Assembly (NCBI RefSeq): GCF_000739735.1
Contig: NZ_BBJF01000004.1
Location: 744,001-808,000, forward strand
Direction: 5' to 3'
DNA: 64,000 nt
Origin: Paraburkholderia ginsengisoli NBRC 100965
GTDB taxonomy: Bacteria; Pseudomonadota; Gammaproteobacteria; Burkholderiales; Burkholderiaceae
In this document: positions 27,581 through 37,567 of the stretch, piece by piece
How the letters are laid out: the number at the start of each line of letters is the position of its first letter
How positions within the stretch are numbered: position 1 is the stretch's first letter
Program-made: the position numbers and the translations under genes
The notes under the pieces: model-generated
Seen by the model: only the letters and a program-made list of their open reading frames with translations
Told to the model about the DNA's origin: nothing
Database searches by the model: none

Positions 27581-28893
27581 GGGCGATCGTCCTTGTCGTG
27601 GTGGTGGTCATCATCGGAGTCGTCGGCATCGTGGTCGTCGTCGGTGCCGTCGGCATCATCGGAGTCGTCGTGGTCGAGGGCAGCGTCTTCGTCCTCGTCG
27701 TCCAGCGACGCGTCGTAATCGTCCTCCTCGTAGTACGTCTCGTCGAACTCGCCCGCATCGTCGCGCCCCAGACCGAGCGCCGCCGACAGCACCTCCATGT
27801 CCTCCGGCACGTCGGCGCGCCATTGCATCGTGCGGCCGGTGACCGGGTGAATCAGCCCGAGCCGCCACGCATGCAGCGCCTGACGCGCGAAGCCGTCGGG
27901 CAGCGGCGTGACCGAGCGCTTGCCACGCGCACGCCCGTACACCGGGTCGCCGAGCAGCGGATGGCCGATGTGCGCGCAATGCACGCGAATCTGATGGGTG
28001 CGGCCGGTTTCCAGGTCGCAGTGAATCGCCGTGACCGGCTGACGCTGCCAGATCGCCGAATCGACCCGGCGGAAATGCGTGCGCGCCGGTTTACCCGACG
28101 CGCTCGTCACGACCGCCATGCGCGTGCGTTCGCGCGGATCGCGGCCGATCGGCGCGTCGATCGTGCCTTCCTCGGGCATGTTGCCCCACACCAGCGCGAG
28201 ATAGCGGCGCTTCACCGTGCGCGCCTGCAACTGGCGCACGAGGTCGGTCTGCGCTTCGAGCGTGCGCGCCACCACCATCAGTCCGGAGGTTTCCTTGTCG
28301 AGCCGGTGCACGATGCCCGCGCGCGGCAGGCCCGCGGCGGCGTCGCCGTAACGGTACAGCAGGCCGTTCAGCACGGTGCCGCTCCAGTTGCCCGCCGCCG
28401 GATGCACGACCATGCCGGCCGGCTTGTTGATCACCACCAGCGTGTCGTCCTCGTAGACGATCTCGAGCGGCACTGGCTCGGGCGTGAACGCGAGCTGCTC
28501 GGGCAGCAGATCGGGTACGAGCTCGATGGTCGCGCCGAGCGGCACCGGCTGGCGAATCTTCGCCGCCTTGCCGTCGATGCGCACCCGCTCCGCTTCGATC
28601 CAGCTTTGCAGGCGGTTGCGCGAGAACTCGGGAAACACCCGCGCGAGCACCTTGTCGAGACGCTCGCCGGCCAGTTCGTCGGGCACGACGACACTGCGCG
28701 GGCTCTCGTCGGCGACGCGGCTCGCCACGGTCGGCACCACGCCCGGCGCGCCGGGGGCCGCGAGCGCGTCGCTGCCGAGATCGTCGTCGAGTGAATCGAC
28801 GCCCAACGCGTCGGAGGGGTCAGCGCTTACGCTATAATCTTTGTTGCTATTCCCGGCGCCGGCTGCGGCGCCTGGAGTATTTGAGCGGGTCAT
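27577..28893 (-). CDS. rluD: 23S rRNA pseudouridine(1911/1915/1917) synthase with acidic tail
   Basis: RluD isomerises uridines in helix 69 of 23S rRNA. The 438-residue product has an S4 RNA-binding domain at about 69-125 and the synthase domain with the catalytic motif HRLD (Asp199), then GRTHQIRVH and GDPVYG. The first ~65 residues are a poorly conserved Ala/Asp-rich extension that contains the bamD promoter region at DNA level, so the true start may be further in. The last ~60 residues are almost entirely Asp, Glu, His and Tyr, an unusual tail. The gene is divergent from bamD with 38 bp between starts. Confidence 0.92.
   Translation of the reverse strand: MTRSNTPGAAAGAGNSNKDYSVSADPSDALGVDSLDDDLGSDALAAPGAPGVVPTVASRVADESPRSVVVPDELAGERLDKVLARVFPEFSRNRLQSWIEAERVRIDGKAAKIRQPVPLGATIELVPDLLPEQLAFTPEPVPLEIVYEDDTLVVINKPAGMVVHPAAGNWSGTVLNGLLYRYGDAAAGLPRAGIVHRLDKETSGLMVVARTLEAQTDLVRQLQARTVKRRYLALVWGNMPEEGTIDAPIGRDPRERTRMAVVTSASGKPARTHFRRVDSAIWQRQPVTAIHCDLETGRTHQIRVHCAHIGHPLLGDPVYGRARGKRSVTPLPDGFARQALHAWRLGLIHPVTGRTMQWRADVPEDMEVLSAALGLGRDDAGEFDETYYEEDDYDASLDDEDEDAALDHDDSDDADGTDDDHDADDSDDDHHHDKDDRP
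28833..28838 (+). promoter_or_regulatory. Candidate -10 (TATAAT) of bamD, inside the rluD 5' end
   Basis: A perfect TATAAT lies 94 bp before the bamD ATG, within the annotated first codons of divergent rluD. No strong -35 is visible at 17 bp. The location suggests bamD transcription starts within the rluD frame. Confidence 0.5.
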
Positions 28894-28931
28894 TGAGTCT
28901 GGGTCACCTGGACGTAAAGCTAGACTGGAAA

Positions 28932-29792
28932 ATGCGAGCCTTGAACACCATCACTGAAGCGGCGATCAATTTGGCGGCCATCAAGAAGGCGGCCCGGAAA
29001 GTGGCCGGATACATCGCGTGTGCCGTAGCCGTCGCCGTTGTTGCGGCTTGCCACGGCCTGCCGGAAAAGACCGACGAGACGGCAACGTGGAACAACAACA
29101 AATTATATACGGAGGCGAACGACGCCTTGTCCGGTGGTGATTTCGGCAAGTGCGCGAAGTACTTCGAAATGCTCGAGGGCCGCGACCCGTTCGGCCATTT
29201 CGCACAGCAGGCCCAGATCAACGTCGCGTACTGCAACTGGAAAGACAACGAAAACGCCGCCGCCGACACGGCTATCGACCGCTTCATCCAGCTGCATCCG
29301 GATCATCCGGACATCGCTTACGCGTACTACCTGAAGGGCATGATCCACTTCAACGACGACCTTGGTCTGTTCGGCCGCTTCTCCGGCCAGGACATGAGCG
29401 AGCGCGATCCGAAGTCGCTGCGCGAGTCCTATGACGCGTTCAAGGTCGTGGTGGACCGCTTCCCGAACAGCAAGTATGCGCCGGATGCCGCGCAACGCAT
29501 GCGCTATATCGTGAACGCGCTGGCGTCGCACGAAGTCCACGCGGCGGATTACTACTACCGCCGTGGCGCCTATGTCGCCGCGATCAACCGCGCGCAACTG
29601 GCGCTGCGTGAGTACAAGAACGCACCGGCTATCGAAGACGCGCTGCACATCATGATGCTGTCGTACCAGAAGCTGAACCAGCCGCAACTGGCCGACGACA
29701 CCAAGCGCGTGCTGGCGGGCACGTTCCCGGACAGCCCGTACATCACGGGCCACGCACGGCCGGGCGCGCAGAAGTCGTGGTGGCAGTTCTAA
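28932..29792 (+). CDS. bamD: Outer membrane protein assembly factor BamD (lipoprotein)
   Basis: BamD is the essential lipoprotein of the beta-barrel assembly machine. The 286-residue product has a lipoprotein signal with lipobox VVAAC near residue 40, then TPR-like helical repeats ([54 protein letters not shown]). I chose the ATG at 28932; the signal is long because of a basic stretch before the hydrophobic run. A strong terminator follows at 29831-29858. Confidence 0.94.
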   Translation: MRALNTITEAAINLAAIKKAARKVAGYIACAVAVAVVAACHGLPEKTDETATWNNNKLYTEANDALSGGDFGKCAKYFEMLEGRDPFGHFAQQAQINVAYCNWKDNENAAADTAIDRFIQLHPDHPDIAYAYYLKGMIHFNDDLGLFGRFSGQDMSERDPKSLRESYDAFKVVVDRFPNSKYAPDAAQRMRYIVNALASHEVHAADYYYRRGAYVAAINRAQLALREYKNAPAIEDALHIMMLSYQKLNQPQLADDTKRVLAGTFPDSPYITGHARPGAQKSWWQF

Positions 29793-29822
29793 CGCAAACC
29801 GCGCACTGACAATCAGCCGGAA

Positions 29823-29862
29823 ATAAAAAACGCCACGACTTCGGTCGTGGCGTTTTTTATTT
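29823..29862 (+). terminator. Bidirectional terminator after bamD
   Basis: A 9-bp stem CGCCACGAC/GTCGTGGCG with a TTCG tetraloop is flanked by A6 before and T6 after, 38 bp past the bamD stop. It can also serve the convergent rlmD transcript. Confidence 0.9.
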
Positions 29863-29944
29863 GTGCGGGCCGCCTGCTCAGCTAACGCCCGGCGGGCACT
29901 AGCACTAGCGCACACGGGCGGCCGAGCGCAGCGACGGACGGCGC

Positions 29945-31375
29945 TCAGTCCCGCTCGAACAACGCGATCGACTCCACGTGCGACGTATGCGGGAACATGT
30001 TCACCACGCCCGCACCGACCAGCCGGTAGCCGGCCTCGTGCACGAGCAGCCCCGAATCGCGCGCGAGCGTCGCCGGAGCGCACGACACGTAGACGATGCG
30101 CTTGGGCAGCGGCCCGTCGCCGCTCTGCGCGATTTCCGCCAGCGCCTTCGCGACGGCGAGCGCGCCTTCGCGCGGCGGGTCGATGAGGGACTTGTCGAAA
30201 TGACCGAGCGCGCGGACATCGTCGGCGGTGACCTCGAACAGATTGCGGCATGCGAACGACGTGTGCCCTGCTACGCCGTTCAGTTCGGCATTGGCGAGCG
30301 CCCGCGTGGTCAACACTTCGCTGCCTTCAATGCCCACCACTTCCTTCGCGACGCGCGCGAGCGGCAGCGTGAAGTTGCCGATCCCGCAGAACAGATCAAG
30401 CACACGATCGGTGCGTGCCGGCGCCAGCAGGCGCAATGCGCGGCTGATCAGCACGCGGTTGATCGCGTGGTTCACCTGCGTGAAATCGGTCGGCTTGAAC
30501 GGCATGCGGATGTTGTATTCCGGCAGCGTGTAGTCGAGTTGCACGTCGAGCGGATAGAACGGCGTCACCGTGTCCGGGCCGCCCGGCTGCAGCCAGAACT
30601 GCACCTTGTGCTCGTCGGCGAAATCGCGCAGCACCTGTTCGTCGGCGGCGGTGATCGGTTCAAGATTGCGCACCACCAGCGCCGTCACCGATGAGCCGAC
30701 CGCCAGTTCGAGCTGCGGCATGCGGTCGTAGATCGACAGCTTGCGCACCATGAACCGCAGCGGCATCAGCATCGCCGACACATGCGGCGGCAGCACTTCG
30801 CAAGTCTTCATGTCGGCGATGTAGCTGCTCTTCTTCTCGTGAAAGCCGATGCGCATGCCGCCCTTCTCCGGCAGGAAACGCACGGCCAGACGCGCACGAT
30901 AGCGATACCCCCACGCCGGTCCGTGAATCGGCCGGAACACCGTTTCGGGGCGCAGCTTCGCGAGATGCTGAAGGTTGTCTTCAAGCACGCGCTGCTTGAC
31001 GGCGACCTGCGCGCGGATATCCAGATGCTGCATCGAACAGCCGCCGCAGATATCGAAGTGAGTGCATTTCGGCTTTGTGCGAATCACGCTTTCGCGGAAC
31101 ACCTGAACGACTTCGGCCTGCTCGAATTTCGGCTTGCTGCGATGAGTCGAGTAGCTGACGCGTTCGCCGGGCAATGCGCCTTCGACGAAAATCACCTTGC
31201 CGGGCGTGCCGTCTTCACTCTCAACGCGGCCGACGCCGCGCGCTTCCATATCGAGCGAAACGATTTCGATGACCGGTTCATTGCCGGTGATGACGGGCGT
31301 TGATGCCGGCGGCGGTCCCTTGTGGTACTTCGAAGGGCGCTTCGGCGAGCGACGATGGGGGGCAGTTCGGGACAC
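29945..31375 (-). CDS. rlmD: 23S rRNA (uracil-1939-C5)-methyltransferase
   Basis: The 476-residue enzyme has a TRAM-like N-domain, an iron-sulfur cluster set (Cys104, Cys110 and Cys113 in [10 protein letters not shown] plus a later cysteine), the SAM-binding block [15 protein letters not shown] and the catalytic region DPPREGAL...[12 protein letters not shown]. No ATG is present at the N-terminus: I chose GTG at 31375, with AGGAAG about 7 nt upstream; TTG at 31393 is the alternative. It follows the exonuclease gene by about 165 bp on the same strand. Confidence 0.9.
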   Translation of the reverse strand: MSRTAPHRRSPKRPSKYHKGPPPASTPVITGNEPVIEIVSLDMEARGVGRVESEDGTPGKVIFVEGALPGERVSYSTHRSKPKFEQAEVVQVFRESVIRTKPKCTHFDICGGCSMQHLDIRAQVAVKQRVLEDNLQHLAKLRPETVFRPIHGPAWGYRYRARLAVRFLPEKGGMRIGFHEKKSSYIADMKTCEVLPPHVSAMLMPLRFMVRKLSIYDRMPQLELAVGSSVTALVVRNLEPITAADEQVLRDFADEHKVQFWLQPGGPDTVTPFYPLDVQLDYTLPEYNIRMPFKPTDFTQVNHAINRVLISRALRLLAPARTDRVLDLFCGIGNFTLPLARVAKEVVGIEGSEVLTTRALANAELNGVAGHTSFACRNLFEVTADDVRALGHFDKSLIDPPREGALAVAKALAEIAQSGDGPLPKRIVYVSCAPATLARDSGLLVHEAGYRLVGAGVVNMFPHTSHVESIALFERD

Positions 31376-31542
31376 CTGCAGACTTCCTGACAAACTTGGG
31401 GAAAGGCGAGATTGTAGACGAAGCGCCGGGGTTGCCGGCTGTGGCTGCTGTTCGGGATTGCCGATTGCGGCTGCCCGCAGCGATGGCCGACGATTCGGCG
31501 CGACGCCTCGTCAACGCCGGCCTGAAGCCGGCCAACGGCACG

Positions 31543-32319
31543 TTACTGATCGAACGCCGCCAGATATTCGGCCCATTGCGGCGCGACTTCCAGCGCCAGC
31601 GCGTTCTTGACCAGGTTGATTTCGTCAGCATACTCCGCCGCCGAAAACGCGCCGCGGATCAACTGGAAGCGGCAATACAGCAGATACGTATTGACGACGT
31701 CGGTCTCGCAGTAATTGCGAATTTCCTCGATCCGCCCTTCCTGGTACGCATGCCACACCTGGCTGCCGTCCATGCCCATCTTGCCGGGGAAGCCGCACAT
31801 CTTGGCAAGCGCGTCGAGTGGCGCGTTGGCGCGCGCCTGGTACATCGCAAGCACGTCCATCAGATCGGTGTGACGCGCGTGATAGCGGCTGATGTAGTTG
31901 TTCCACTTGAACTCGCGGTCGTCCTCGCCGAGATCCCAGAATCGGTAAGCCGGAATACCGTTAACCAACGCCCGGTAGTTCAGCACCGGCAGGTCGAAAC
32001 CGCCGCCGTTCCACGACACGAGTTGCGGCGTGTACTTCTCGATCACGCGATAGAACGACTGCACCAGCGCCGCTTCGCCGTCTTCCAGCGTGCCGAGCGA
32101 GCGCACGCGGAAGCCGTTGTTGTCGCGGAACACGCAGGAAATCGCCGCGATCCGTTGCAGATGGTGCGGCAGGAAATCGCTGCCGGTCTTCTCACGACGC
32201 GCGGCAAACGCGTGCTCGGCGACTTCGGCGTCGCTCATTGTGGCAGGCAGATCTTCGAGGCGGCGAATGCCGGCGACATCGGGAATGGTCTCGATGTCGA
32301 AAACTAAAATCGGAGTCAT
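31543..32319 (-). CDS. Predicted 3'-5' exonuclease (PolB-like exonuclease domain)
   Basis: The 258-residue product is a DEDDy-type ribonuclease-H-fold exonuclease (PF10108-like). Exo I is VFDIETIPD, Exo II includes LVSWNGGGFDLPVL, and Exo III lies around EIRNYCETDVVNTYLLY. The rest of a polymerase is absent, so it acts alone or with partners. The start MTPILVFDIET at 32319 is only 4 bp after the rpoS stop, so it is probably translated from the rpoS message. Its substrate in the cell is unknown. Confidence 0.85.
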   Translation of the reverse strand: MTPILVFDIETIPDVAGIRRLEDLPATMSDAEVAEHAFAARREKTGSDFLPHHLQRIAAISCVFRDNNGFRVRSLGTLEDGEAALVQSFYRVIEKYTPQLVSWNGGGFDLPVLNYRALVNGIPAYRFWDLGEDDREFKWNNYISRYHARHTDLMDVLAMYQARANAPLDALAKMCGFPGKMGMDGSQVWHAYQEGRIEEIRNYCETDVVNTYLLYCRFQLIRGAFSAAEYADEINLVKNALALEVAPQWAEYLAAFDQ

Positions 32320-32323
32320 CAGA

Positions 32324-33406
32324 TTATAGAACGGCGTCCTTCCGAACACCGTTGGAGGCAAAGAAGCGCTTGAGTCGCACGAGCGCTTCCTGTTGGATCT
32401 GGCGCACACGCTCGCGCGTGAGGCCCATTTCGTCGGCCAGCTCTTCGAGCGTGGCGGGTTCGATGTGATTGAGCCCGAAGCGGCGCTCGATCACATGACG
32501 ATGCTTGTCCGACAGGCGCGCGAGCCATGCCCGCGTGAGCGTTTCCAGTTCGCGATGCTGCACTTCGGCATCCGGCGACTGGCTCTGGTCGTCGGACAAC
32601 AGATCGAGCAGGCTGCTCGCTGGATCGAGATCGAGCGGCGCGTCCAGCGACGCGGTGTGCTCGTTCAGCGCGAGAATGTCGGTGACTTCGTCGGTGGTCT
32701 TGCCGGTCAGGTAGGCGATGTCGTCGATGCTGGCGTCACGGCGGTCGGCCGCTTCGCCGGAATTCATCGAGTTTTTTTCCAGATGGCGCTTCGCGCGCAA
32801 CACCTGGTTGAGCTCACGAATCACGTGCACTGGCAGGCGCACCGTGCGCGCCTGGTTCATGATCGCGCGCTCGATGCTCTGGCGAATCCACCAGGTCGCA
32901 TAAGTCGAAAAGCGGAAGCCGCGCGTCGGATCGAATTTTTCGATCGCGTGCATGAGGCCGAGGTTGCCCTCTTCGATCAGATCGAGCAGCGGCACACCGC
33001 GATTCAGATAACCCTTCGCGATGCTGACGACGAGCCGCAGATTGCGCTCGATCATCACCTGGCGCGCATCGAACTCGCCGGCCTTGGCAAGACGCGAATA
33101 TTTCTGCTCCTCTTCGACGGTGAGAAGCGGCTTCACGCTGATGCGATTCAGGTAATGCTGGATGGTGTCGGCCGTCAGCTCGGCTTGCAGCAGTGCGCGG
33201 AAATCGTCGGCGTCCGGGGCGGCTTCGCTTGCGGCTTCGCGGCCGTCGCCGGCTTCGTCGGCGCCGCCCTGGCGTTCGTCGAGATCGCGTTCTTCCGCGA
33301 TCTCTTCTTCCACTTCCGAAGCGCCGCTTTCGTCCACCGCGGCGGACGTGGCTGGGCTGATCGTTTCAGACTCGGCTTGCGGCGGGCGGCGCTTCGATTT
33401 CGGCAT
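32324..33406 (-). CDS. rpoS: RNA polymerase sigma factor RpoS (stationary phase)
   Basis: The 360-residue sigma-70-family protein has region 1.2 (DTIQHYLNRISVKPLLT), region 2 (RNLRLVVSIAKGYLNRGVPLLDLIEEGNLGLMHAIEKFDP then STYATWWIRQSIERAI), region 3 and region 4 (TLEELADEMGLTRERVRQIQQEAL). Its size and position after nlpD identify RpoS. The N-terminal 75 residues are acidic and variable. In relatives its main promoter lies within nlpD; none was assigned here. Confidence 0.97.
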   Translation of the reverse strand: MPKSKRRPPQAESETISPATSAAVDESGASEVEEEIAEERDLDERQGGADEAGDGREAASEAAPDADDFRALLQAELTADTIQHYLNRISVKPLLTVEEEQKYSRLAKAGEFDARQVMIERNLRLVVSIAKGYLNRGVPLLDLIEEGNLGLMHAIEKFDPTRGFRFSTYATWWIRQSIERAIMNQARTVRLPVHVIRELNQVLRAKRHLEKNSMNSGEAADRRDASIDDIAYLTGKTTDEVTDILALNEHTASLDAPLDLDPASSLLDLLSDDQSQSPDAEVQHRELETLTRAWLARLSDKHRHVIERRFGLNHIEPATLEELADEMGLTRERVRQIQQEALVRLKRFFASNGVRKDAVL

Positions 33407-33417
33407 GGTCGTATCGC

Positions 33418-34344
33418 TTATTGCGGCGGCAAATACTTCAGTGGGTCGACAGGTTTACCCTGCCGGCGAACTTCGAAATGCAACATCACACGGTCGGAAT
33501 CACTATTGCCCATCTCAGCGATCTTCTGGCCTTTCGTCACCGCGTCCCCCTCTTTTACCATCAAAGCGCGGTTGTGTGCATACGCGGTGAGATAAGTTGC
33601 ATCATGCTTGATGATAATGAGATTGCCGTAACCACGCAGCCCATTTCCGGCATAGACCACGCGGCCATCCGCGGAAGCCTTCACGGGCTCGCCCGCGGTG
33701 CCTCCGATATTGACGCCCTTGTTGGTCGAATCGTTGAAGGTGCCGAGCATCGGACCGCGCACCGGCCATGCGAACGCGACGTTGCCTCCCGCGCCCGTGC
33801 CCGAGTCGCTGGCCGCGCCCGGATTGGCCGGCGGCGTCACGGCCGCGTTGCTGGCGGCCGCACCGTACAGCGGCGGCACCGCGACGCCAGCCGCGGCACC
33901 CGTGGATGCGCTACCAGGCGGCACGCTTTGCATCGCGCCATTACCGCCGACCGGCGCGGTCGTCACGCCCGGCGTAAGGCCGGCTGTGTTCGCGCCCGGC
34001 GGCACGACGCGCAGCAACTGGTCGACTTCGATCTGGTTCGGGTTGGTCAGGTTATTCCACGTCGAAATATCGCGGTAGTTCTGGCCGTTCTCCAGCGCGA
34101 TCCGGTACAGCGTGTCGCCCGGCTTCACGCGATAGTAGCCCGGCGGCGGCGGCCCGAGCGGCACCGCCGGCTGCGCGGCTTGCGTACTGAGCACGCCGCC
34201 GGAGCGATCGACGACAGGCGCCTGGTCGAGCCGGGAAGCACAAGCCGTCATCAACAGGGACAAGGCGAGCACGCACACGCTACGCTGGGTTACGGTCATA
34301 GGGACATTCAGGCTGGTTCTTTGCATCGCGCGCAACATACTCAT
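33418..34344 (-). CDS. nlpD: Lipoprotein NlpD (LysM and M23 domains)
   Basis: NlpD activates the amidase AmiC at the division site. The product has a lipobox LMTAC (Cys35), a LysM peptidoglycan-binding repeat (YYRVKPGDTLYRIALENGQNY), a Pro/Ala/Gly-rich linker and a C-terminal LytM/M23 domain (FNDSTNKGVNIGG, HFEVRRQGKPVDPLKYLP) that lacks the zinc ligands, as in other NlpD. Start choices are TTG 34353 (overlapping the pcm stop, nearer a GGAG), ATG 34344 (used) and ATG 34299, which would give a more typical 20-residue signal. Confidence 0.92.
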   Translation of the reverse strand: MSMLRAMQRTSLNVPMTVTQRSVCVLALSLLMTACASRLDQAPVVDRSGGVLSTQAAQPAVPLGPPPPGYYRVKPGDTLYRIALENGQNYRDISTWNNLTNPNQIEVDQLLRVVPPGANTAGLTPGVTTAPVGGNGAMQSVPPGSASTGAAAGVAVPPLYGAAASNAAVTPPANPGAASDSGTGAGGNVAFAWPVRGPMLGTFNDSTNKGVNIGGTAGEPVKASADGRVVYAGNGLRGYGNLIIIKHDATYLTAYAHNRALMVKEGDAVTKGQKIAEMGNSDSDRVMLHFEVRRQGKPVDPLKYLPPQ

Positions 34345-34349
34345 CGGTG

Positions 34350-35444
34350 TCAAATCACTCCGGATTTTAAGGGTACAAAGAAAACGCGATCAAGCCGCGA
34401 CTCGCGCCATTGCGCGGGCCCGAGGCGCTCGACCAGCGTCAGCACCTGGTTCTGGCCGTCCTGCGAGCCGACCGGCGCAACCAGTCGGCCGCCGATCGCG
34501 AGTTGTTCAAGCAGTGCCTGCGGTACGTCGAGCCCCGCGGCGGCAATCACGATGGCATCGAACGGCGCCGCGGACGGCAAACCGAGCCGCCCGTCGCCGT
34601 AATGCAGCCGGATGTTCGGAATGCGCAGCGGACGCAGATTGGTCTTCGCGCGTTCGGACAGCGGCTTGATGCGTTCGATCGAATAGACCTCGCGTGCGAC
34701 CTGGCTCAGCACCGCCGCCTGATAACCGCAGCCGGTGCCGATTTCGAGCACGTTACTGAGCGCGCGGCCGGCGGCCGCCAGCTCGATCATCCGCGCGACC
34801 ACCGAGGGCTTGGAAATCGTCTGGTGATGACCGATCGGCAACGCGGCATCTTCGTACGCCTGAGCCGCGAGGCCCGGGTCGACGAACATGTGGCGCGGCA
34901 CCACCGACATCGCGTTCAACACGCGCTGATCGGTCACGCCGTTTGCACGCAGGCGTTCGACCATCCGTTCACGAACCCGTTCCGAAGTCAGCGCGAGCGC
35001 GCCGTTTAATGCGACGTTCGGCGCGGCCGTGCGTTCGCTGGCGCGGACCACGGGTTTGGCGGACGGCGTCGCTTGCGACGCGGTGCGCGGCGCCAGTCCC
35101 GGCGTGTGGGCCGTGTGCTTCGCGGCGATCGCCGGTTTAACCGGCGCCTTGCCCACAGCCAACGACGACGGCGACAACGACGGCGCGGCCTGCGGCTTCG
35201 GCGGCGTAATGCTCGACGGTTTAACTTGAAGCGGGGCTTGAGGCTTCGCCGGCACCGGCGTCCTCGATTGCGGTTTGGCCACCGAACCAGCCAGCGCATG
35301 CTTCGCCGGCTGACGCGCATTCAGCGCCGCGCTCGCGGCGAGCGCCGCAGCGCGCACTTCGCCCGGACGTCCTTCGGGCCGGCGCGGTTCGCGCACCAGG
35401 TCCTCGAGGCCGAGCGGAAAGCGCTTGGCGCGCTCGTTCGTCAT
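34350..35444 (-). CDS. pcm: Protein-L-isoaspartate O-methyltransferase with long N-terminal extension
   Basis: Pcm repairs isoaspartyl residues in aged proteins using SAM. The catalytic part (about 150-364) has [10 protein letters not shown], the substrate loop [18 protein letters not shown] motif [10 protein letters not shown] (234-242) and [14 protein letters not shown] [12 protein letters not shown]. The first ~150 residues are Pro/Ala/Lys-rich and without a domain; E. coli Pcm is only about 208 residues. The ATG overlaps the surE stop (ATGA), supporting this start and coupling the genes. Confidence 0.92.
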   Translation of the reverse strand: MTNERAKRFPLGLEDLVREPRRPEGRPGEVRAAALAASAALNARQPAKHALAGSVAKPQSRTPVPAKPQAPLQVKPSSITPPKPQAAPSLSPSSLAVGKAPVKPAIAAKHTAHTPGLAPRTASQATPSAKPVVRASERTAAPNVALNGALALTSERVRERMVERLRANGVTDQRVLNAMSVVPRHMFVDPGLAAQAYEDAALPIGHHQTISKPSVVARMIELAAAGRALSNVLEIGTGCGYQAAVLSQVAREVYSIERIKPLSERAKTNLRPLRIPNIRLHYGDGRLGLPSAAPFDAIVIAAAGLDVPQALLEQLAIGGRLVAPVGSQDGQNQVLTLVERLGPAQWRESRLDRVFFVPLKSGVI

Positions 35445-36199
35445 GAAGCGCTGCTGCCGGCGCGCACCCAGTCGCGCGCCGCGGGCAGCATTTGCGTGTG
35501 GGTCAGGTCGAGTTGCAGCGGCGTGATCGACACGCGGCCGTTGACGACCGCGTGGAAATCGGTGCCCTCGCTCGCGTCACGCGCGCTGCCCGACGGACCG
35601 ATCCAGTAGATCGGCTCGCCGCGCGGGTTGGTCTGGCGGATCACTGGCTGCGACGGATGCCGCTTGCCCAGACGCGTGATTTGCCAACCGTCGAGCTGGT
35701 CGTACGGCAGGTTCGGAATATTGACGTTCAGCAATGGATGCCCAGGCAGCGGCTGCTCCAGGTAATGCCTGACGATGTCGGCGGCGACGCGGGCCGCATC
35801 TTCTAGATGCACCCAGTCCTTGTCGACCAGCGAGAACGCGATGGCCGGCACGCCGAACATGATGCCCTCGGTAGCGGCCGCGACGGTGCCCGAATACAGC
35901 GTGTCTTCGCCCATGTTCTGGCCGTTGTTGATGCCCGACACCACCAGATCCGGCGTATGGTCGAGCATGCCCGTCAGCGCGATGTGCACCGAGTCGGTGG
36001 GCGTGCCGTTCACGTAGTAGAAGCCGTTGGCCGAGCGCAGAACCGAGAGCGGCCGCGACAGCGTCAACGAATTCGACGCGCCGCTGCAATTCTGTTCGGG
36101 GGCCATCACGGTGACGTCCGCGAACGGCTTGAGCGCTTCGTAAAGCGCGGCAAGGCCCGGCGCCAGATAACCGTCGTCATTGCTGAGTAGGATTCGCAT
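35441..36199 (-). CDS. surE: 5'/3'-nucleotidase SurE
   Basis: The 252-residue metal-dependent phosphatase has the N-terminal SNDDGY metal site, [10 protein letters not shown], the [11 protein letters not shown] block and [19 protein letters not shown]. SurE removes phosphate from nucleoside monophosphates and short polyphosphates under stress. The start [11 protein letters not shown] at 36199 matches the family; ten upstream in-frame codons are not conserved. It heads the surE-pcm-nlpD-rpoS series. Confidence 0.96.
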   Translation of the reverse strand: MRILLSNDDGYLAPGLAALYEALKPFADVTVMAPEQNCSGASNSLTLSRPLSVLRSANGFYYVNGTPTDSVHIALTGMLDHTPDLVVSGINNGQNMGEDTLYSGTVAAATEGIMFGVPAIAFSLVDKDWVHLEDAARVAADIVRHYLEQPLPGHPLLNVNIPNLPYDQLDGWQITRLGKRHPSQPVIRQTNPRGEPIYWIGPSGSARDASEGTDFHAVVNGRVSITPLQLDLTHTQMLPAARDWVRAGSSAS

Positions 36200-36454
36200 G
36201 CGGCGATTGTAACCGAGGAAAGATGGCACGCGAACGAGACGGCGGCCGTGCGCGCGTCGTAGGCAACGCGCACGTGCAACGTTTGTGACGAATGGATTCG
36301 ACCCGCTCGTCGCCGACGCGCAGAACGAGCATCGAACGCGTGCCGAATACGCGCCGCGACGTGAGTCGCAGATTAAAAACGCACGGTCGTACTGATTGTT
36401 TTACACTCGAACTGCTTGCGAATATTTGCGAACCCTGATCGATATGGAGACACG

Positions 36455-37429
36455 ATGCGCGCGATTCGCTGTAATCAATACGGGCCGCCGGAGAGCCTGG
36501 TCGTCGAAAACCTGCCGGACCTGGAGCCGCCGCCCGGCCACGTCGCGATCGACGTTAAAGCCGCAGCCGTCAACTTCCCCGACGTGCTGATCATCGAAAA
36601 CAAATACCAGTTCAAACCGCCGCTGCCTTTCACGCCCGGCTCGGAGGTAGCGGGTGTCGTGCGAGCGGTCGGCGCGGGCGTCACGCAATTCAAGCCTGGC
36701 TCGCGCGTGGTCGCGTACACCGGCTCGGGCGGCTTCGCGGAACAGGCGCTCGCGCAAGCCGCCGCTTGCGTGCCGCTTGCGGAGGGCGTCGAGTTCGACG
36801 TGGCCGCGGCGTTCACGCTCGCGTACGGCACCTCGCATCACGCGGTGGTCGATCGCGGCGCGTTGCAGGCCGGCGAAACGATGCTGGTGCTCGGCGCGGC
36901 GGGCGGCGTCGGACTGGCCGCCGTCGAGATCGGCAAAGCGCTCGGCGCGCGCGTGATCGCGGCAGCGTCGAGCGACGAGAAGCTCGCCACCTGCGTCAAG
37001 CATGGCGCGGACGCCACCATCAACTACAGCACCGAAGATCTGCGCGAGCGCATCAAGGCGCTCACCGACGGCAAAGGTCCCGACGTGATCTACGATCCGG
37101 TCGGCGGCGTCTATACGGAGCCGGCGTTTCGCAGCATCGGCTGGCGTGGGCGCTATCTGGTGGTCGGGTTCGCGAACGGCGAGATTCCGAAATTGCCGCT
37201 CAATTTGACGTTGCTCAAAGGCGCGAGTGTGGTCGGCGTTTTCTGGGGCGACTTCGCGAAGCGTGAGCCGCAGCGCAATCAGGCCGCGTTCGAGCAGATG
37301 ATCGGCTGGATCGGCGAAGGCAAGCTCAAGCCGTACGTGTCCGCCCGCTATCCGCTCGACGACACCGGCCGCGCGTTGCGCGATATGGCCGAGCGTCGCG
37401 TGATCGGCAAGGTGGTGATTACGCCCTGA
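36455..37429 (+). CDS. NADPH:quinone oxidoreductase family protein
   Basis: The 324-residue MDR-superfamily enzyme has the N-domain (MRAIRCNQYGPPESL, AAAVNFPDVLIIENKYQ, FTPGSEVAGVV) and a Rossmann domain (VLGAAGGVGLAAVEIGKALGA), with GVFWGDF near the end. Zinc-binding residues are missing, as in quinone reductase and related acyl-CoA or enone reductases. GGAGA lies 4-8 nt before the ATG at 36455. It stands alone between surE and a strong terminator. Confidence 0.88.
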   Translation: MRAIRCNQYGPPESLVVENLPDLEPPPGHVAIDVKAAAVNFPDVLIIENKYQFKPPLPFTPGSEVAGVVRAVGAGVTQFKPGSRVVAYTGSGGFAEQALAQAAACVPLAEGVEFDVAAAFTLAYGTSHHAVVDRGALQAGETMLVLGAAGGVGLAAVEIGKALGARVIAAASSDEKLATCVKHGADATINYSTEDLRERIKALTDGKGPDVIYDPVGGVYTEPAFRSIGWRGRYLVVGFANGEIPKLPLNLTLLKGASVVGVFWGDFAKREPQRNQAAFEQMIGWIGEGKLKPYVSARYPLDDTGRALRDMAERRVIGKVVITP

Positions 37430-37504
37430 GCGTGATGCACCCGATCGCTGCCGGCGCGAGGGCTGATCGAGCGACCGGCATCAGCGACGCGGAATCGACG
37501 AAGC

Positions 37505-37547
37505 AAAAACGGCGTGCGGTTTTTTCAACCGCACGCCGTTTTTTTTC
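37505..37547 (+). terminator. Bidirectional terminator
   Basis: A 13-bp stem (ACGGCGTGCGGTT / AACCGCACGCCGT) with a short T-rich loop is preceded by A5 and followed by T8. It ends the quinone reductase transcript on the plus strand and can end the convergent ABC permease transcript. Confidence 0.92.
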
Positions 37548-37567
37548 GAACCCCGCGCCGACAACGA

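Noticed and set aside
27586-27770. GTCGTC-rich near-triplet tract as a stand-alone microsatellite
   Set aside because: It is coding sequence for the acidic RluD tail, so it is reported there instead.
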